A stretch of DNA of 21,821 nucleotides from the NCBI GenBank assembly GCA_003614735.1, contig KZ992676.1, positions 1 through 21,821 on the forward strand, written 5' to 3'. The notes beneath the pieces were generated by a model. The model searched no databases. It saw only the letters and a list, made by a program, of their open reading frames with translations, and had not been told where the DNA came from. A program made the translations under genes and the position numbers. This DNA comes from Thamnocephalis sphaerospora. Its lineage: Eukaryota; Zoopagomycota; Zoopagomycetes; Zoopagales; Sigmoideomycetaceae. Shown piece after piece: positions 1 through 9,110 of the stretch; within the stretch, counting starts at the first letter, position 1, and each line of letters opens with the position of its first letter.

Positions 1-1555
1 GAAACATCACCGCGCACGGTACTGACTTACCACAAATACGTTCAGGTTTAGAAGGCGCATCTTTCGCTTCAATTCCAAAATCTCCTTTAGATCATCGACA
101 TACTCCAGTTCCGTGCCATCTACCTTTCGCCAGCCACGCCCCTCCCACGTGCCGATGAGTTGGTTGACATCTGCGTGCGTTTGGGCATTAGACGCCAATG
201 TCATATATCTCTGTATCATTAGCACTCACTGTGTATGTAGTTATTATTCTTGTTACACCCTTCAACACGGATTGTTACGTTGAGTCTTTTGGTCAAACTA
301 GCTTTAAGAATTTCGGCAAAGGCCTAGCGACAATGCATTCAGCAGTATGACTAGCTGTTTGTTTAGCACAGCTTTTCGTACCATGAGCTGCGCAAAATGC
401 ACGGTGCTTTTTTCGTATTCGGCGTGGGCGCTAACGGAGACTGCGCGTTAGTCGTGCTGAATAGCAGTAAATTTAAATTGCCCACACCGAGGGTACGTCA
501 ATCAAAACAGCAAGACAGGGCAATGGCTTGCCCACACTGGGTACAACGCTACCTAGAGTTATACCCACACTTTTGGAATGTCACTCACCTCTCGGAGCCT
601 CCGCCACGACTTACGGTATACCAAGAGCTTATGGCATTACCGTTCTTGTCTCTAGTTTCACCGCTATCAATGGAAAGCGTTATTTCCTCGGCTGTGGGAA
701 GAATGATATTGTAATGCCTCAGAATGGCCTGACAGGCGTTGGCTCTGGCCACTTTGCAGCCATCTGTGCTGCGATGGTTGATGGAGGAGATTGCGGTCAC
801 CTTGATTTTTGGTAAAAAAAACGCTGAGCTTCTCCAGTATATCCTTGTTGGGGCGAGGCCGGTTTCCTTTCATAAAATCCTGTCCTTCATACTGTTTAAT
901 GTAGCCCACAACGTCTGCAACAGCACGAGTAAGAAACGCGTGCATTAGGCACCCCCAGCCACATTACATTTTATGTATTTGTCCTTTGCATTGCTGGCAT
1001 CGTAGACGAGCGTTAGACGGTCAATATCCAAGGCCTCGGCATTCTCCAGAATTTCCAGTAACCCCTGCACGGCATTTTGTCAGGCACGCGGCGCATGCTG
1101 TAACTATGTGCAATGGACTCAAGTTACGCGCTTACCACCAGAATTGCTCTGTACCGTGTCTGTTTGGGCCCATCCAAGAGTCTGCCTCGGCTGCGGTGCC
1201 CAAGTATGATCGCTTGTTAATGCAAAATCCAGGGTTGCATACCGCTGCTCAAGAAGAGACGCTGTACTTACCCTTTGCGACAACACACTGGCTGCCTCTC
1301 GCAACGCTCAGTGCACTCATGTTTTGCCTGCCAATGTATACCGTATGCCGCAATAGAAGTAGCATACGTGTCCGCATCATAGACTTGTCCACTAACATAT
1401 ACGTCGACATCGTCGGTATCGTCGGCACTCGAAGCATCTTCACGGTACGCGGCAGCCTCTTTGACATCATCAATATCGCGAAAGCTCTTGGGGTCTTTCT
1501 TCCGCTGATAATGATCCTGCGCCGACACGCCTCCGTGGTTGCCCCGAAAAATCAT
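1..1555 (-). CDS. Tandem RNase H-fold protein (partial, 3' end beyond the left edge)
   Basis: Exons read on the minus strand: 1555-1272, 1190-1136, 1064-968, 914-589, 430-382, 323-230 and 170-31, with a GTAAGT donor at 30 leading out of the window. The product resembles eukaryotic RNase H1 twice over. Domain 1 runs from VDVYVSGQV through AAYGIHW, KQTRYRAILVGLLEIL, DRLTLVYDAS and NKDILEKLS. Domain 2 runs from EITLSIDSGE through AFAEILKASL, NVTIRVEGC, GTWEGRGWRKVDG and VDDLKEIL. Against RNase H1, domain 1 has S for the first catalytic Asp, I for the Glu and only the third Asp kept; domain 2 keeps Asp and Glu and has Glu for the third Asp; its fourth acidic residue lies off the edge. Junctions keep phase except for one extra base inside the exon 914-589, near an 8-base homopolymer. 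The start at 1555 is the first ATG of the exon, but the frame is open further upstream, so an earlier start is possible. The likely role is RNA:DNA hybrid binding or cleavage; the assignment rests on motif alignment by eye. Confidence 0.62.
814..821 (-). other. Homopolymer at an apparent frame break
   Basis: Eight consecutive A on the plus strand (T on the coding strand) lie inside the RNase H-like exon 914-589. Upstream of it the frame reads NKDILEKLSVF. Downstream, the frame that continues the RNase H pattern (VTAISSINHR, then ITLSIDSGE) is offset by one base. A one-base length error in the run, or a real indel, would explain this. A splice alternative would need a 22-nt intron, which is shorter than any other intron in the window. 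Confidence 0.5.
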
Positions 1556-2085
1556 GGTGCAGCTTGATTGTCTTGCAATAGAAGCGGTCAGTCTTGATGG
1601 GTCAAGCGACGTATGGTGCAGAAAGCGCGGCAGACAAAAGAGTGGCGATTGGTTGGGGCAAGCGACCCTTTTTGCTCGGCATCTTGCTGCACCTTATAAC
1701 GCTCGCGCCGCCTTTACAGCTAGCGCTATTATTAGCCAACGGTATGGTACACCGCAGTAACGCCTTTTCTTTGTTCTTGAGTGCAACATCTGCACGTCTG
1801 TATACCGCTACACGTGTGCATACATTTCGCTTAATTTTTTGGCCCACAGAGGCCTTTGAAGCAGCATAGATTTCCAGCCGATACGTGTGTCTGCACGAGC
1901 ATGATTTGACATTGGGCGGTAGTGCGTTTATTCGGTAAACAGCTGATCACCTGCTAGAGGTTGTACACGTAGGCTCGCTGATGGTGTAGACTTGGGCACA
2001 ACTTTCGTCGTTTTCCAGATGCTTGTTTGTGTGTGACGACCTGTAACGCGCATTGCACCGATGACGTACGAACGTTGTGCAAACA
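1556..2085. other. No convincing gene
   Basis: This is the upstream side of the RNase H-like gene. Only short overlapping open frames without family resemblance are visible. The frame of the first RNase H exon stays open for about 100 bases upstream of 1555, so unrecognised 5' coding exons of that gene may lie here. No TATA box or other clear promoter element was picked out. Confidence 0.3.
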
Positions 2086-2388
2086 CTACTGAGAAGAGCA
2101 CGCGACCAAAAAGCGCACAGAAGCTCGGTCAAATGCTGGTTGAGTGCAGGTCAGTGCGTTGCTCTGTCGTCTTGTGCGGTGCTTGTGCTTGACGAAAATC
2201 TCGTTGCTGTCATTGCTGCGGCCAATCCATGAAAAGCCGCATTTGCAAAGTCGTCGCATATCTGATGCCAAGGCAATTACAATCACTTTGCCATTCTGTT
2301 CTACGCCCGTAAAGTGCCGCTGGTCGCGTATAAATGCTGCACACGGCACCATACTGGTTTGCTGACAACATACACAAACTGATTGCAT
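2086..2388 (-). CDS. Possible coding exon of an unknown protein
   Basis: An open frame on the minus strand contains a protein-like stretch (IRDQRHFTGVEQNGKVIVIA, then LASDMRRL and CGFSWIGRSNDSNEIFVKHK) with a beta-strand-like hydrophobic segment and balanced charged residues. A possible acceptor (GTGCAG) lies near 2341, just before the best part. A short upstream frame starting at 2507 with a hydrophobic N-terminus (MSGLSFLFVCAHVA) might be a first exon, but no clean splice joins them. I do not recognise a family. It could be a separate small gene, a 5' part of the RNase H-like gene, or chance. Confidence 0.27.
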   Translation of the reverse strand: MQSVCVCCQQTSMVPCAAFIRDQRHFTGVEQNGKVIVIALASDMRRLCKCGFSWIGRSNDSNEIFVKHKHRTRRQSNALTCTQPAFDRASVRFLVACSSQ

Positions 2389-2540
2389 CTAACCCTCATT
2401 GATACGCATAAACTTTTTACGACTCTCATATGTATTGACGAGTGCTTTATGGCTGCACTCATACAAGCCACATGCGCACACACAAATAAAAAGGACAAGC
2501 CGCTCATCTGTAAACTTTATTCACTTTCGGATGCCCGGCA

Positions 2541-2904
2541 TTACGGGTTAACCTTGGCGCTTCTTCCAATCGCCTCCGTCTGCGGTTGCGCCGCAGGATT
2601 GCTGCCAACACTGATCAAGGGCCCGACATATTGAGATGTAGGACCAGCTGACGCAATAGACGGCGTAGAGCCAAGCCCCTGATCTTGAGATGCATCAAAG
2701 GCACCTGGGATCAACCACGGCCTGCGCCAAGCGGTACATTCAATGGCAATGCACTGTGTAAGCACAAGCATTCATAGCAAGGTGAGTTTGAGCGACCTAC
2801 CAAGGAAAAACATCATCACGGCCAATCGGAGACCCATATACTCCTTTGGATGCAGCAATGCAAAGCAAGACTAGCGCAGTTGCCACAGATTTGGTAGTGT
2901 ACAT
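2541..2904 (-). CDS. Small secreted protein, two exons
   Basis: Exon 1 is 2904-2801 and exon 2 is 2721-2541, joined in phase across a 79-nt intron (GTAGGT donor, GCGCAG acceptor). The product is 94 residues. It begins MYTTKSVATALVLLCIAASKG, a classical signal peptide with cleavage likely near residues 23-25 (VYG/SPIG). The mature part is Pro/Gly/Ser-rich (PWPWLIPGAFDASQDQG, GPLISVGSNPAAQPQ), lacks cysteines and shows no domain I recognise. The ATG at 2904 was chosen because the signal peptide starts there; the open frame extends upstream but reads as low-complexity His/Leu sequence. A TATA box lies about 190 bases upstream. Small secreted cell-wall or effector-like proteins have this form, but the function cannot be told. 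Confidence 0.6.
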
Positions 2905-3093
2905 GTTGGTGTGTTGGATAGACAAAGAGCCAAAAAACCGATGCAGATGCAGTGTCAAGGGAATGATTGCCGTGCTATGACGTTGGTGATGATGCCTGAT
3001 AGTCTGATGCAAAAGATGCAGTAGTATGGGAGAGAACACAATGCGCGGAAGAGTGCATGGAAGCCTGGTGCGCAAATACACGGATAGACGCCG

Positions 3094-3101
3094 CTATATA
3101 A
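3094..3101 (-). promoter_or_regulatory. TATA box for the small secreted protein gene
   Basis: TTATATAG on the minus strand, about 190 bases upstream of the ATG at 2904. A pyrimidine-rich leader rich in CATCA/CACCA words lies between them, as is common in front of fungal secreted-protein genes. Confidence 0.45.
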
Positions 3102-4790
3102 CGCGTAGTGGCACTGGGCATGGACTGCGTTCAAAGGCGGATGCCCAAGCGCTGGGTCAAAGCCAGGCGCGGTTGGCGTACCGATGCTCCCGCCCAATAG
3201 AACGACGTGCCGAAAGTGTACACATTGGCAGTGAGCACATCATACCTGTCGGTATCCATTGTGCATAGGCGATGCATCGTGCTTAGTCAACCGTAGGATA
3301 GCAGCGCACAGCCCAGCGCACAGCTGACCGACTGACGGATGGGCATTGTAACGATGTGTCCAACTCAGCGTGAGCTGTATTACACTCGCGCACTATCACT
3401 CGCTATCACCGCCACACAGCAGAGCATCACAGCTACTGTCATTGCGTCATTGGAGTTGCTCTTCACCGCTGCATTTGTCATTGCCTTAGCTCTGACTGGC
3501 TGGGGTAGCACTGGTGCTGACGCTGTGCAGACATTGGCGCAACACGGTCAGTCATCTTTGTGGCACGCATTTCCTTTGCGGCGGCTATCAAGCATCCGTA
3601 TCGCCGCCTCAGCTCAAGTCTGTCCATGTGGGCCAAAGACAGATCGGCTTTATCGTGTTGGCTGGCGCGGATGCTTCCGGGCGCTTCCTATCGCCATGTG
3701 CGCAGTTGCAGCCATTGCCGTGACATGGTCTTCCCTTGCCATTTCCGATTGAGCTCGCGCCTGACCATCATACTCGTGGTTTGCGCGTGCGATGCGGGTG
3801 AAACAGCAGCTGCCAATGTGGCATTGGCGAATGACAAGAGGGGTATCCAGGACTACACGAGTGGTTTCCTAACGGGCTCAGCACCCACGTCACGGCCAGC
3901 GTGTGAATCTATTTCCAGCATGCTCTTCGGATGTCAGGTGCCACATACACACATACACTTGCGCGACGCAGCAATAGGCCAACGGCGCGTTAGCCCAAAG
4001 GACATGGCCACCGTGCTGCCTAGAATGCGGCAGTGAATACCGATGCTGGACCACTTTGCTATGCGAGGGTGGGATGCCTTTGTGACGACTGGCACGCACC
4101 GTCATAGCACGAGGCGCGGGGTGCGTGTGAAGGCACAAGAAGCAGCACGCGCACACTGAGCCCAAACGTGGCTGTCACATTCACATGCACGCGCTGTTAC
4201 GCCGTTTACATCTGGCACAGTATACAGTGGATACGCCTCGTGCGTGTGTGTGCTGCATAGCCGCCAGCAGGCTGCCAATGTGCTTATGCAACCAATGCAC
4301 GCCGTAACACTCATGTCAACGCTACGTCCCACTAGATGCTCATCTTCCAACCCCAACCAGAATTGGCTGCGCGACACGCACCCTGTTTGCTAGAACGCTA
4401 CACATTGCAACGCTACGTTCGGTCAAATAGGCCTAGGTGATTTGGCGACACAATGCTTGCGTAATAGCAATAGGCCAGCTAGGGGCGGCTCGCAGACAAA
4501 CGCGCCAATACTCTGCGCGCCAGCTGGACAATGAAACAGTCTAGCGTCCGCCTATTTGCATGTATCCCACCGCAGCTAGTGTCGCGCGGCCGGCCAGTGC
4601 GACAACCAAACTCATTCAAATGCCACGTACAAACAGCACGCTTGTCCATTCGTCCAAAAATGCAAAAGCTGCACAAATCTACCTCGATGTGACACAACAC
4701 GCCGACCTCCGGGATGATAATGGCACGTGCTGGGCACATATAGCCCGGATAGCAGCAGCTCAGCACCGTGACAGGGCTCCGCAGCACAGC
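3102..4790. other. Long stretch without a convincing gene
   Basis: This lies between two divergently transcribed genes for secreted proteins. Several open frames exist, the longest on the plus strand at 3339-3752 and 3560-4036. They overlap in different frames and have unusual composition. No in-phase splice series, no start with a plausible leader and no recognisable domain could be found. On the minus strand around 3530-3690 a short frame (ADLSLAHMDRLELRRRYG, then LIAAAKEMRATKM) has a coding-like composition but is closed by stops on both sides. A lineage-specific gene or a non-coding RNA cannot be excluded. Confidence 0.4.
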
Positions 4791-4792
4791 CA

Positions 4793-4798
4793 TATAAG
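4793..4798 (+). promoter_or_regulatory. TATA box of the subtilase gene
   Basis: The sequence CATATAAG lies about 120 bases upstream of the ATG at 4917, a normal distance for a short fungal leader. It supports the start at 4917 over the in-frame ATG at 4560, which would put the TATA box inside the coding region. Confidence 0.55.
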
Positions 4799-4916
4799 AT
4801 CGCTTGCAGTTGGCGCTCATCAGCACCCAAGACAACATAGCTATAGCCTCCATTCAAGTATCACATTCTTTACGAGCTCCAATTATTTGACGCGCCACGT
4901 TTACGTTACCACCAAC

Positions 4917-6095
4917 ATGAAGTTTTTCACGATTTCCACTCTCGCCGCCGTGCTGCTATTTGCCGTGACTGCCACCGCCACAGTGGACCAGCCTGCCGAC
5001 TTCAAGGTGTCTGATGTGCTGGCCAGCCGCATTGCCGACGCGTACATTGTCAAGCTCCGCCCGGGAACGCAGCCAAACACCTTTCTGACCGGATTCGGTG
5101 TGCAAAGCGCCGACTCCCAAGGGATCCAGCACGTCTACGATCACGGCAATTTCCAAGGATTTGCTAGCAAGCTGACTCCCGAAGAGGTTGAGCGTCTACG
5201 CCAGGACAGCAATGTCGAGTCGGTAGAGCCGCAGCGTGTTATGCGCATCGCAGCGCGCCAGAGTCAGCCACCGAGCTGGGGCCTGACGCGCATCTCGCAG
5301 CGCAGACGTGACCTCGACAGCCCGTACATCTACCCAGGCTCTGCCGGTGAAGACATTGATGTCTGGATCATCGACAGCGGCATTCAAGACAGCCACCCTG
5401 ACTTTGAAGGCCGCGCTACCTTTGCCAAGAACTTTGTCAGGGGCGAGGCTGACACTGACCTGAACGGCCACGGCACACACGTTGCTGGAACCGTTGGCTC
5501 CAGGACGTACGGTGTTGCCAAGCGGGCCAACCTGTTTGGCGTCAAGGTGCTGGATTCCGACGGCTATGGCACCGACGCCGATGTGATTGCCGGAATCCAG
5601 TACGTGGCCAAGAACGCACGCCCCGGAAGCTCAGTTGTCAACATGTCGCTTGGCGGCGGTAAGAGCTATGCGATCGACGCCTCCATCGCAGCTGCTGTGA
5701 GTGCTGGCATCCCATTCATTGTTGCCGCCGGCAACGATAAGGAGAATGCCTGTGCTGGTTCGCCCTCGGGCAACCGCAAGGTGTTTACCGTGGCTGCCAG
5801 CGACCAGAACGACGCCCAGGCCAGCTACTCCAACTATGGCCGCTGCGTCCAGGCATATGCGCCGGGCACCGACATCACCTCGCTGTGGAAGGGTCGCAAC
5901 AACGCAATCAAGACCATCTCCGGTACTTCCATGGCATCGCCGCATGTTGCCGGTGTTGCTGCCATCTACCTGTCCACCGGAAAGATTAGGTCAGTCGGCG
6001 AGCTTTATATTGCGCTCCGCGAAAATGCCACACCCGGTGTAATTAAGCGTTCGACTCCCGGCACGCCCAACAAGCTTATCTACAGCCTGCCCTAA
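4917..6095 (+). CDS. Secreted subtilisin-like serine protease (proteinase K type, S8)
   Basis: Intronless, 392 residues, made as a pre-pro-enzyme. A signal peptide (MKFFTISTLAAVLLFAVTAT) is followed by an inhibitor I9-type propeptide at about 41-112 (AYIVKLRPG, FQGFASKLTPEEVERLR, VESVEPQ). The mature protease begins near residue 113. The catalytic triad is complete: Asp153 in WIIDSGI, His185 in NGHGTHVAGT and Ser338 in SGTSMASPHVAG; the oxyanion Asn273 is in VAAGND. Length and motif order are those of fungal extracellular proteinase K-like enzymes, which cleave peptide bonds broadly outside the cell for nutrition or host penetration. The frame is open upstream to 4560, but the ATG at 4917 begins the signal peptide, follows CACCAAC and lies about 120 bases after a TATA box. 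The coding sequence is richer in G/C-ending codons than the flanks, as expected for a strongly expressed gene. Confidence 0.95.
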   Translation: MKFFTISTLAAVLLFAVTATATVDQPADFKVSDVLASRIADAYIVKLRPGTQPNTFLTGFGVQSADSQGIQHVYDHGNFQGFASKLTPEEVERLRQDSNVESVEPQRVMRIAARQSQPPSWGLTRISQRRRDLDSPYIYPGSAGEDIDVWIIDSGIQDSHPDFEGRATFAKNFVRGEADTDLNGHGTHVAGTVGSRTYGVAKRANLFGVKVLDSDGYGTDADVIAGIQYVAKNARPGSSVVNMSLGGGKSYAIDASIAAAVSAGIPFIVAAGNDKENACAGSPSGNRKVFTVAASDQNDAQASYSNYGRCVQAYAPGTDITSLWKGRNNAIKTISGTSMASPHVAGVAAIYLSTGKIRSVGELYIALRENATPGVIKRSTPGTPNKLIYSLP

Positions 6096-6533
6096 GCCAA
6101 CTTTTGTTGTTAATCATCTATCTGCGGCCAATTTGTGGCCTGCTTGCAGATTTTTCAGCACTACTAGAATACAAATGCATTTATAAATCAATAAGCAATA
6201 CTGCGGGCGTGTGTCTTGGAATGCTGATTATTGCCGTCGCTACGGACATGGCGACTTGATATTGCACGGTGTGTAAATATAATACGCTTTGGCAGCCTTG
6301 CAGTGATGACGACATGCAACTAGGCGTGCGCATAGCGGCGTGCACGAGACTTGCTCATAATCTCTTGCATGTTGGCCACCTTTTCCTAATAGTACCGGCG
6401 TGTAAACACACACACACACACAAGCAGCTGCAATTGCATAGTGACTTACCCCCATGCTGTTCAACACGGCATCTGTTGACTCTGTAAACGCTTCAGTGTC
6501 GAGAGATATCCGCTGCAGCTGACTCTACCGAGG
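6096..6533. other. Intergenic region between convergent genes
   Basis: This is the 3' flank of the subtilase and of the coiled-coil gene on the opposite strand. A/T-rich sequence with AATACA and TTTATAAATCAATAA at about 6167-6195 may hold the cleavage and polyadenylation signals of the protease transcript. A (CA)8 microsatellite lies at 6407-6422. No gene is seen. Confidence 0.5.
6407..6422. repeat. CA dinucleotide microsatellite
   Basis: Eight uninterrupted CA units in the intergenic region. A shorter (CA)6 run occurs at 18858-18869, inside SEC5 intron 2. Confidence 0.9.
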
Positions 6534-8173
6534 TCAGGAGAGAGATAAATACACAGTCGAGCCAAGTGTGCAGTCAACGGTATTTACCGCAAAGTATTCG
6601 CAGCTGGGCTCGGCTCGCTCAAATGGTCGGTATCCCACCGAGTGAGCATCATTGTCCATTAGTCTTTGACGTAGCATCTTGTTAATGTGCATTTGCTCGT
6701 GAAGCTGAGTGCAAAGTTCATCGATGGCATCGCGATGCGCATAGTTGGTATCTCTAAGCAGCTCATTGTGCCGCTTCTCCTGCACTTCCAGCATTTCTAA
6801 CAACGCATCAATCAGTGCTTGGTGCGTCGAGTGCACCGCCAAAATTGATGCATTTCAACTTACCGCGCCACCTCTTTTGCTCTGAATCCCTGATGTTCTT
6901 TAGCGCGTGATAGCGGGCCTGCCAGTCTTGAGATTCGGTAAATCTGGGCGCCGCGTCGGACTGCATCAGTGTTAGCTGCCATACCAATGCGCTCAGCTTG
7001 CCGACGACAACGATGACGACGACTTGCCTCAGTCTTGCTGCTTCTTTCCGGCAGTCGTCCAAACTTTGCTTTTGGGATGGTGTTTGCTAGCACCCGGCTA
7101 TCGCTTTGCAAGGATGGCGAGGTAATCTTGTGCTTGAGGGACGTTTCAACTCGGCTGGGCGTTCTAGGCGTGATGAACAGTCTGGCAGGGGGAGACAAGC
7201 TAGAGGGCGGACTTTGCTCTTCAGGTATCGAGACAGATGCTCGACGAGCAAAGGAAGCACCTTCTGCTGGTGAACATGACCGGCCACTTGCTTTCCGCTC
7301 TGCAGCATTGCAGCTAGTGATATAGTGTGCGGTCGACGTGTAGACCGGTGGTGTAGGCAGGGCTCGGTTTTTGGTGTTGCCACCCACCAGTGGAGAAGAT
7401 TCTACACGTAGTGCGCGCGGCTTTGGTAAAAAGGTTGGGCTGGTTAAATCCGAGTTTGGCGCCTCTGTCGAGTAACCTTCGCGAGTATGGAATGGCGACA
7501 TGGGAGTACGTGCGCCAGATCTTCTAGGTATGCGATTGCCACGCAGGGCAGCGTGATGTGTAGGCGAGCAGACGCTCCCCTTGTCCTTGTCGGCAGCGCC
7601 GGCGGACGCGCGTGATGCGTTGTCAGGAAGATGAATGCCGACATTCTGTGCATCACCATCAACACCTGCGGACTGTGCACGGGAAAGATGCGTGCCGCGT
7701 GTTGCGTAGTCTTCGCTGCCACTGCTGCTCCAGGTGTGCGCAACCATTGGAGACCAGTCTCGATTTAAGCTAGACACCTCAAGCGAATGCCGCCGCGAAG
7801 AGATTGGCTCCGGTGAGTGCATCAACTGCGCGAGAAACTCGTCCACTGATGGGTGCTGCTGGTCGTGTTCACGATCCTGCGTTCTGAGTTGGCCTGCGCT
7901 GCCTGTAGCAATGTCGCAGTTGTTCTCAGTGCTAGCCGCTGTTCTGCCGGCTTCATATTTACTGGGCGCTTCCAAAGCATTTTCCTGGCGGTATTCCGCG
8001 CTTTGCTCCCTTGTCTGATTGTGGACTCGTAGCGCTGCATCCAAAAAGTACGAGTGCCTACCGGCCGGCACACTGTGGTCTTCGTCGGTATCGCCGCTCT
8101 GAGACTTTTTGCTGACCTGCTGCTTATTTGCCACGCGGCTCAAATGTACACGTCCAAACAGGCGGCTGGCCAT
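6534..8173 (-). CDS. Ser/Pro-rich protein with a C-terminal coiled coil, function unknown
   Basis: Exons are 8173-7028, 6960-6864 and 6817-6534. The first intron (7027-6961, 67 nt) is a GC-AG intron with donor GCAAGT and branch CTAAC; the second (6863-6818, 46 nt) is GT-AG; both keep phase. From the ATG at 8173 the product has 508 residues. Most of it looks disordered and rich in Ser, Arg and Pro, with many S/T-P sites (RTPMSPFHTREG, RALPTPPVY, SSLSPPARLFITPRTPSR). The last third is helical with a coiled coil (ARYHALKNIRDSEQKRWRAL, then LLEMLEVQEKRHNELL and LHEQMHINKMLRQRL). The frame also stays open upstream of 8173 for 27 codons that encode a strong membrane helix (VALVILVLVLFCINRL) but have no ATG, so a 5' exon may supply an N-terminal anchor. 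I recognise no family. The layout would suit a phosphorylated scaffold or cytoskeletal adaptor, which is a guess. Confidence 0.6.
6961..7027 (-). other. GC-AG intron in the coiled-coil gene
   Basis: Donor GAG/GCAAGT, branch CTAAC 7 bases before the GATGCAG acceptor, 67 nt, phase 0. Reading through it instead puts a stop soon after (EVAR then stop) and abandons the coiled coil. Confidence 0.7.
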
Positions 8174-8620
8174 ATCTGTTGCAAACTTGGAGGTGATACT
8201 ATTCAATCTATTGATACAAAAGAGAACCAACACAAGGATAACGAGAGCAACCACTTAGGCTACGTTGCAACGCTATTTGGGCGTCCCAACACCTGATCCG
8301 CCTCCTTGGAAACCACGTTACCTCAGGTGTTGCCCACGTGTATACAGCGGGGTTTGTCCCGGCTTTGATTCCTGGACCCCGTGACTGCCATCTAAATAGC
8401 ACCATGAGGTCATGAGAATGCACAGACGCCACGCACCTAAGCGTATCAAGCCTGGACGGCAGCGTGTGCGAACAAATGTCGTAATCAGTATATATCACTT
8501 GATCTGCTGCTGTTTGGCACGCTCCACGACAGTTGACACTGGCACGACCGTCATGATTGACTGCCAAAAAGTAGCAATGAGCATGCATGGCACGCTCGTT
8601 CTTGCCAAAGGTAGCGTCTG
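8174..8620 (-). other. Possible 5' exon region of the coiled-coil gene
   Basis: Upstream of 8173 the frame continues to a stop just beyond 8254 and encodes a 16-residue hydrophobic helix. To be translated it needs a phase-1 donor farther upstream. Candidate pieces on the minus strand are a short frame beginning MTVVPVSTVVERAKQQQ near 8550 and a stretch ending in AVYTWATPE followed by GTAACG near 8310. None joins in phase, so the true N-terminus is unresolved. Confidence 0.3.
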
Positions 8621-9103
8621 AGACGATGGGCTGTAGGCAAGCGGTATTGCGCACACGTCATCTAACTAGGGCGAGAAGCAGCTGATTAGCGCCAGCCATA
8701 ATGTGTAATTCATCAACAACAATATAGCAACAGCAACTCGACGGCATGTTAGTCAACAACTGCACACTGTCAGTAGCGCGTCTCAATCTGAACAAGTGTG
8801 CGCGTACCAGCCAGCAGTGCGCGCTTCATTGTATCTGCACTTTTAGCACAAGACGCCACATGTTGGCCTACACTGCCGATCGCCTAGCCTGTGTCGCTCA
8901 TAATTGCATACGCGGAAACACACATAGTGGACGCACAAACAGTGCAAAAGTCCTGTGCTAGAACCGCCGCAGGTTCGCCGACTGCTGCAAAGCGCTGACA
9001 CCCCCTGAGCATCAACAAACAATCCGGCTGCACATATTGTGCCCGAAAACTCAGCGCACCCTCTCTCGCCTTCATTTTCAACACAAACCTAATAAAAACT
9101 GAT
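8621..9103. other. Intergenic, nothing recognised
   Basis: Short open frames only, with no family signal. The region holds the upstream side of the coiled-coil gene and the 3' side of the tRNA gene. Confidence 0.4.
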
Positions 9104-9108
9104 AAAAA
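9104..9108 (-). terminator. RNA polymerase III terminator of tRNA-Val
   Basis: Five T on the minus strand, starting two bases after the tRNA 3' end. A second T5 run lies about 10 bases further on (9094-9098), a usual back-up terminator. Confidence 0.75.
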
Positions 9109-9110
9109 GT

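Noticed and set aside
1-1555. Retroelement origin for the RNase H domains
   Set aside because: Multiple spliceosomal introns interrupt the domains, the pattern is that of cellular RNase H1, and no reverse transcriptase, integrase or terminal repeat is seen nearby.
3339-4036. Two overlapping plus-strand open frames with hydrophobic patches
   Set aside because: Different frames, no in-phase intron, no domain, and Cys/Arg/Ser-rich composition typical of chance frames in this sequence.
4560-4916. 119-codon in-frame upstream extension of the subtilase
   Set aside because: It would bury the signal peptide and place the TATA box inside the coding region. Its composition is unlike the protease.
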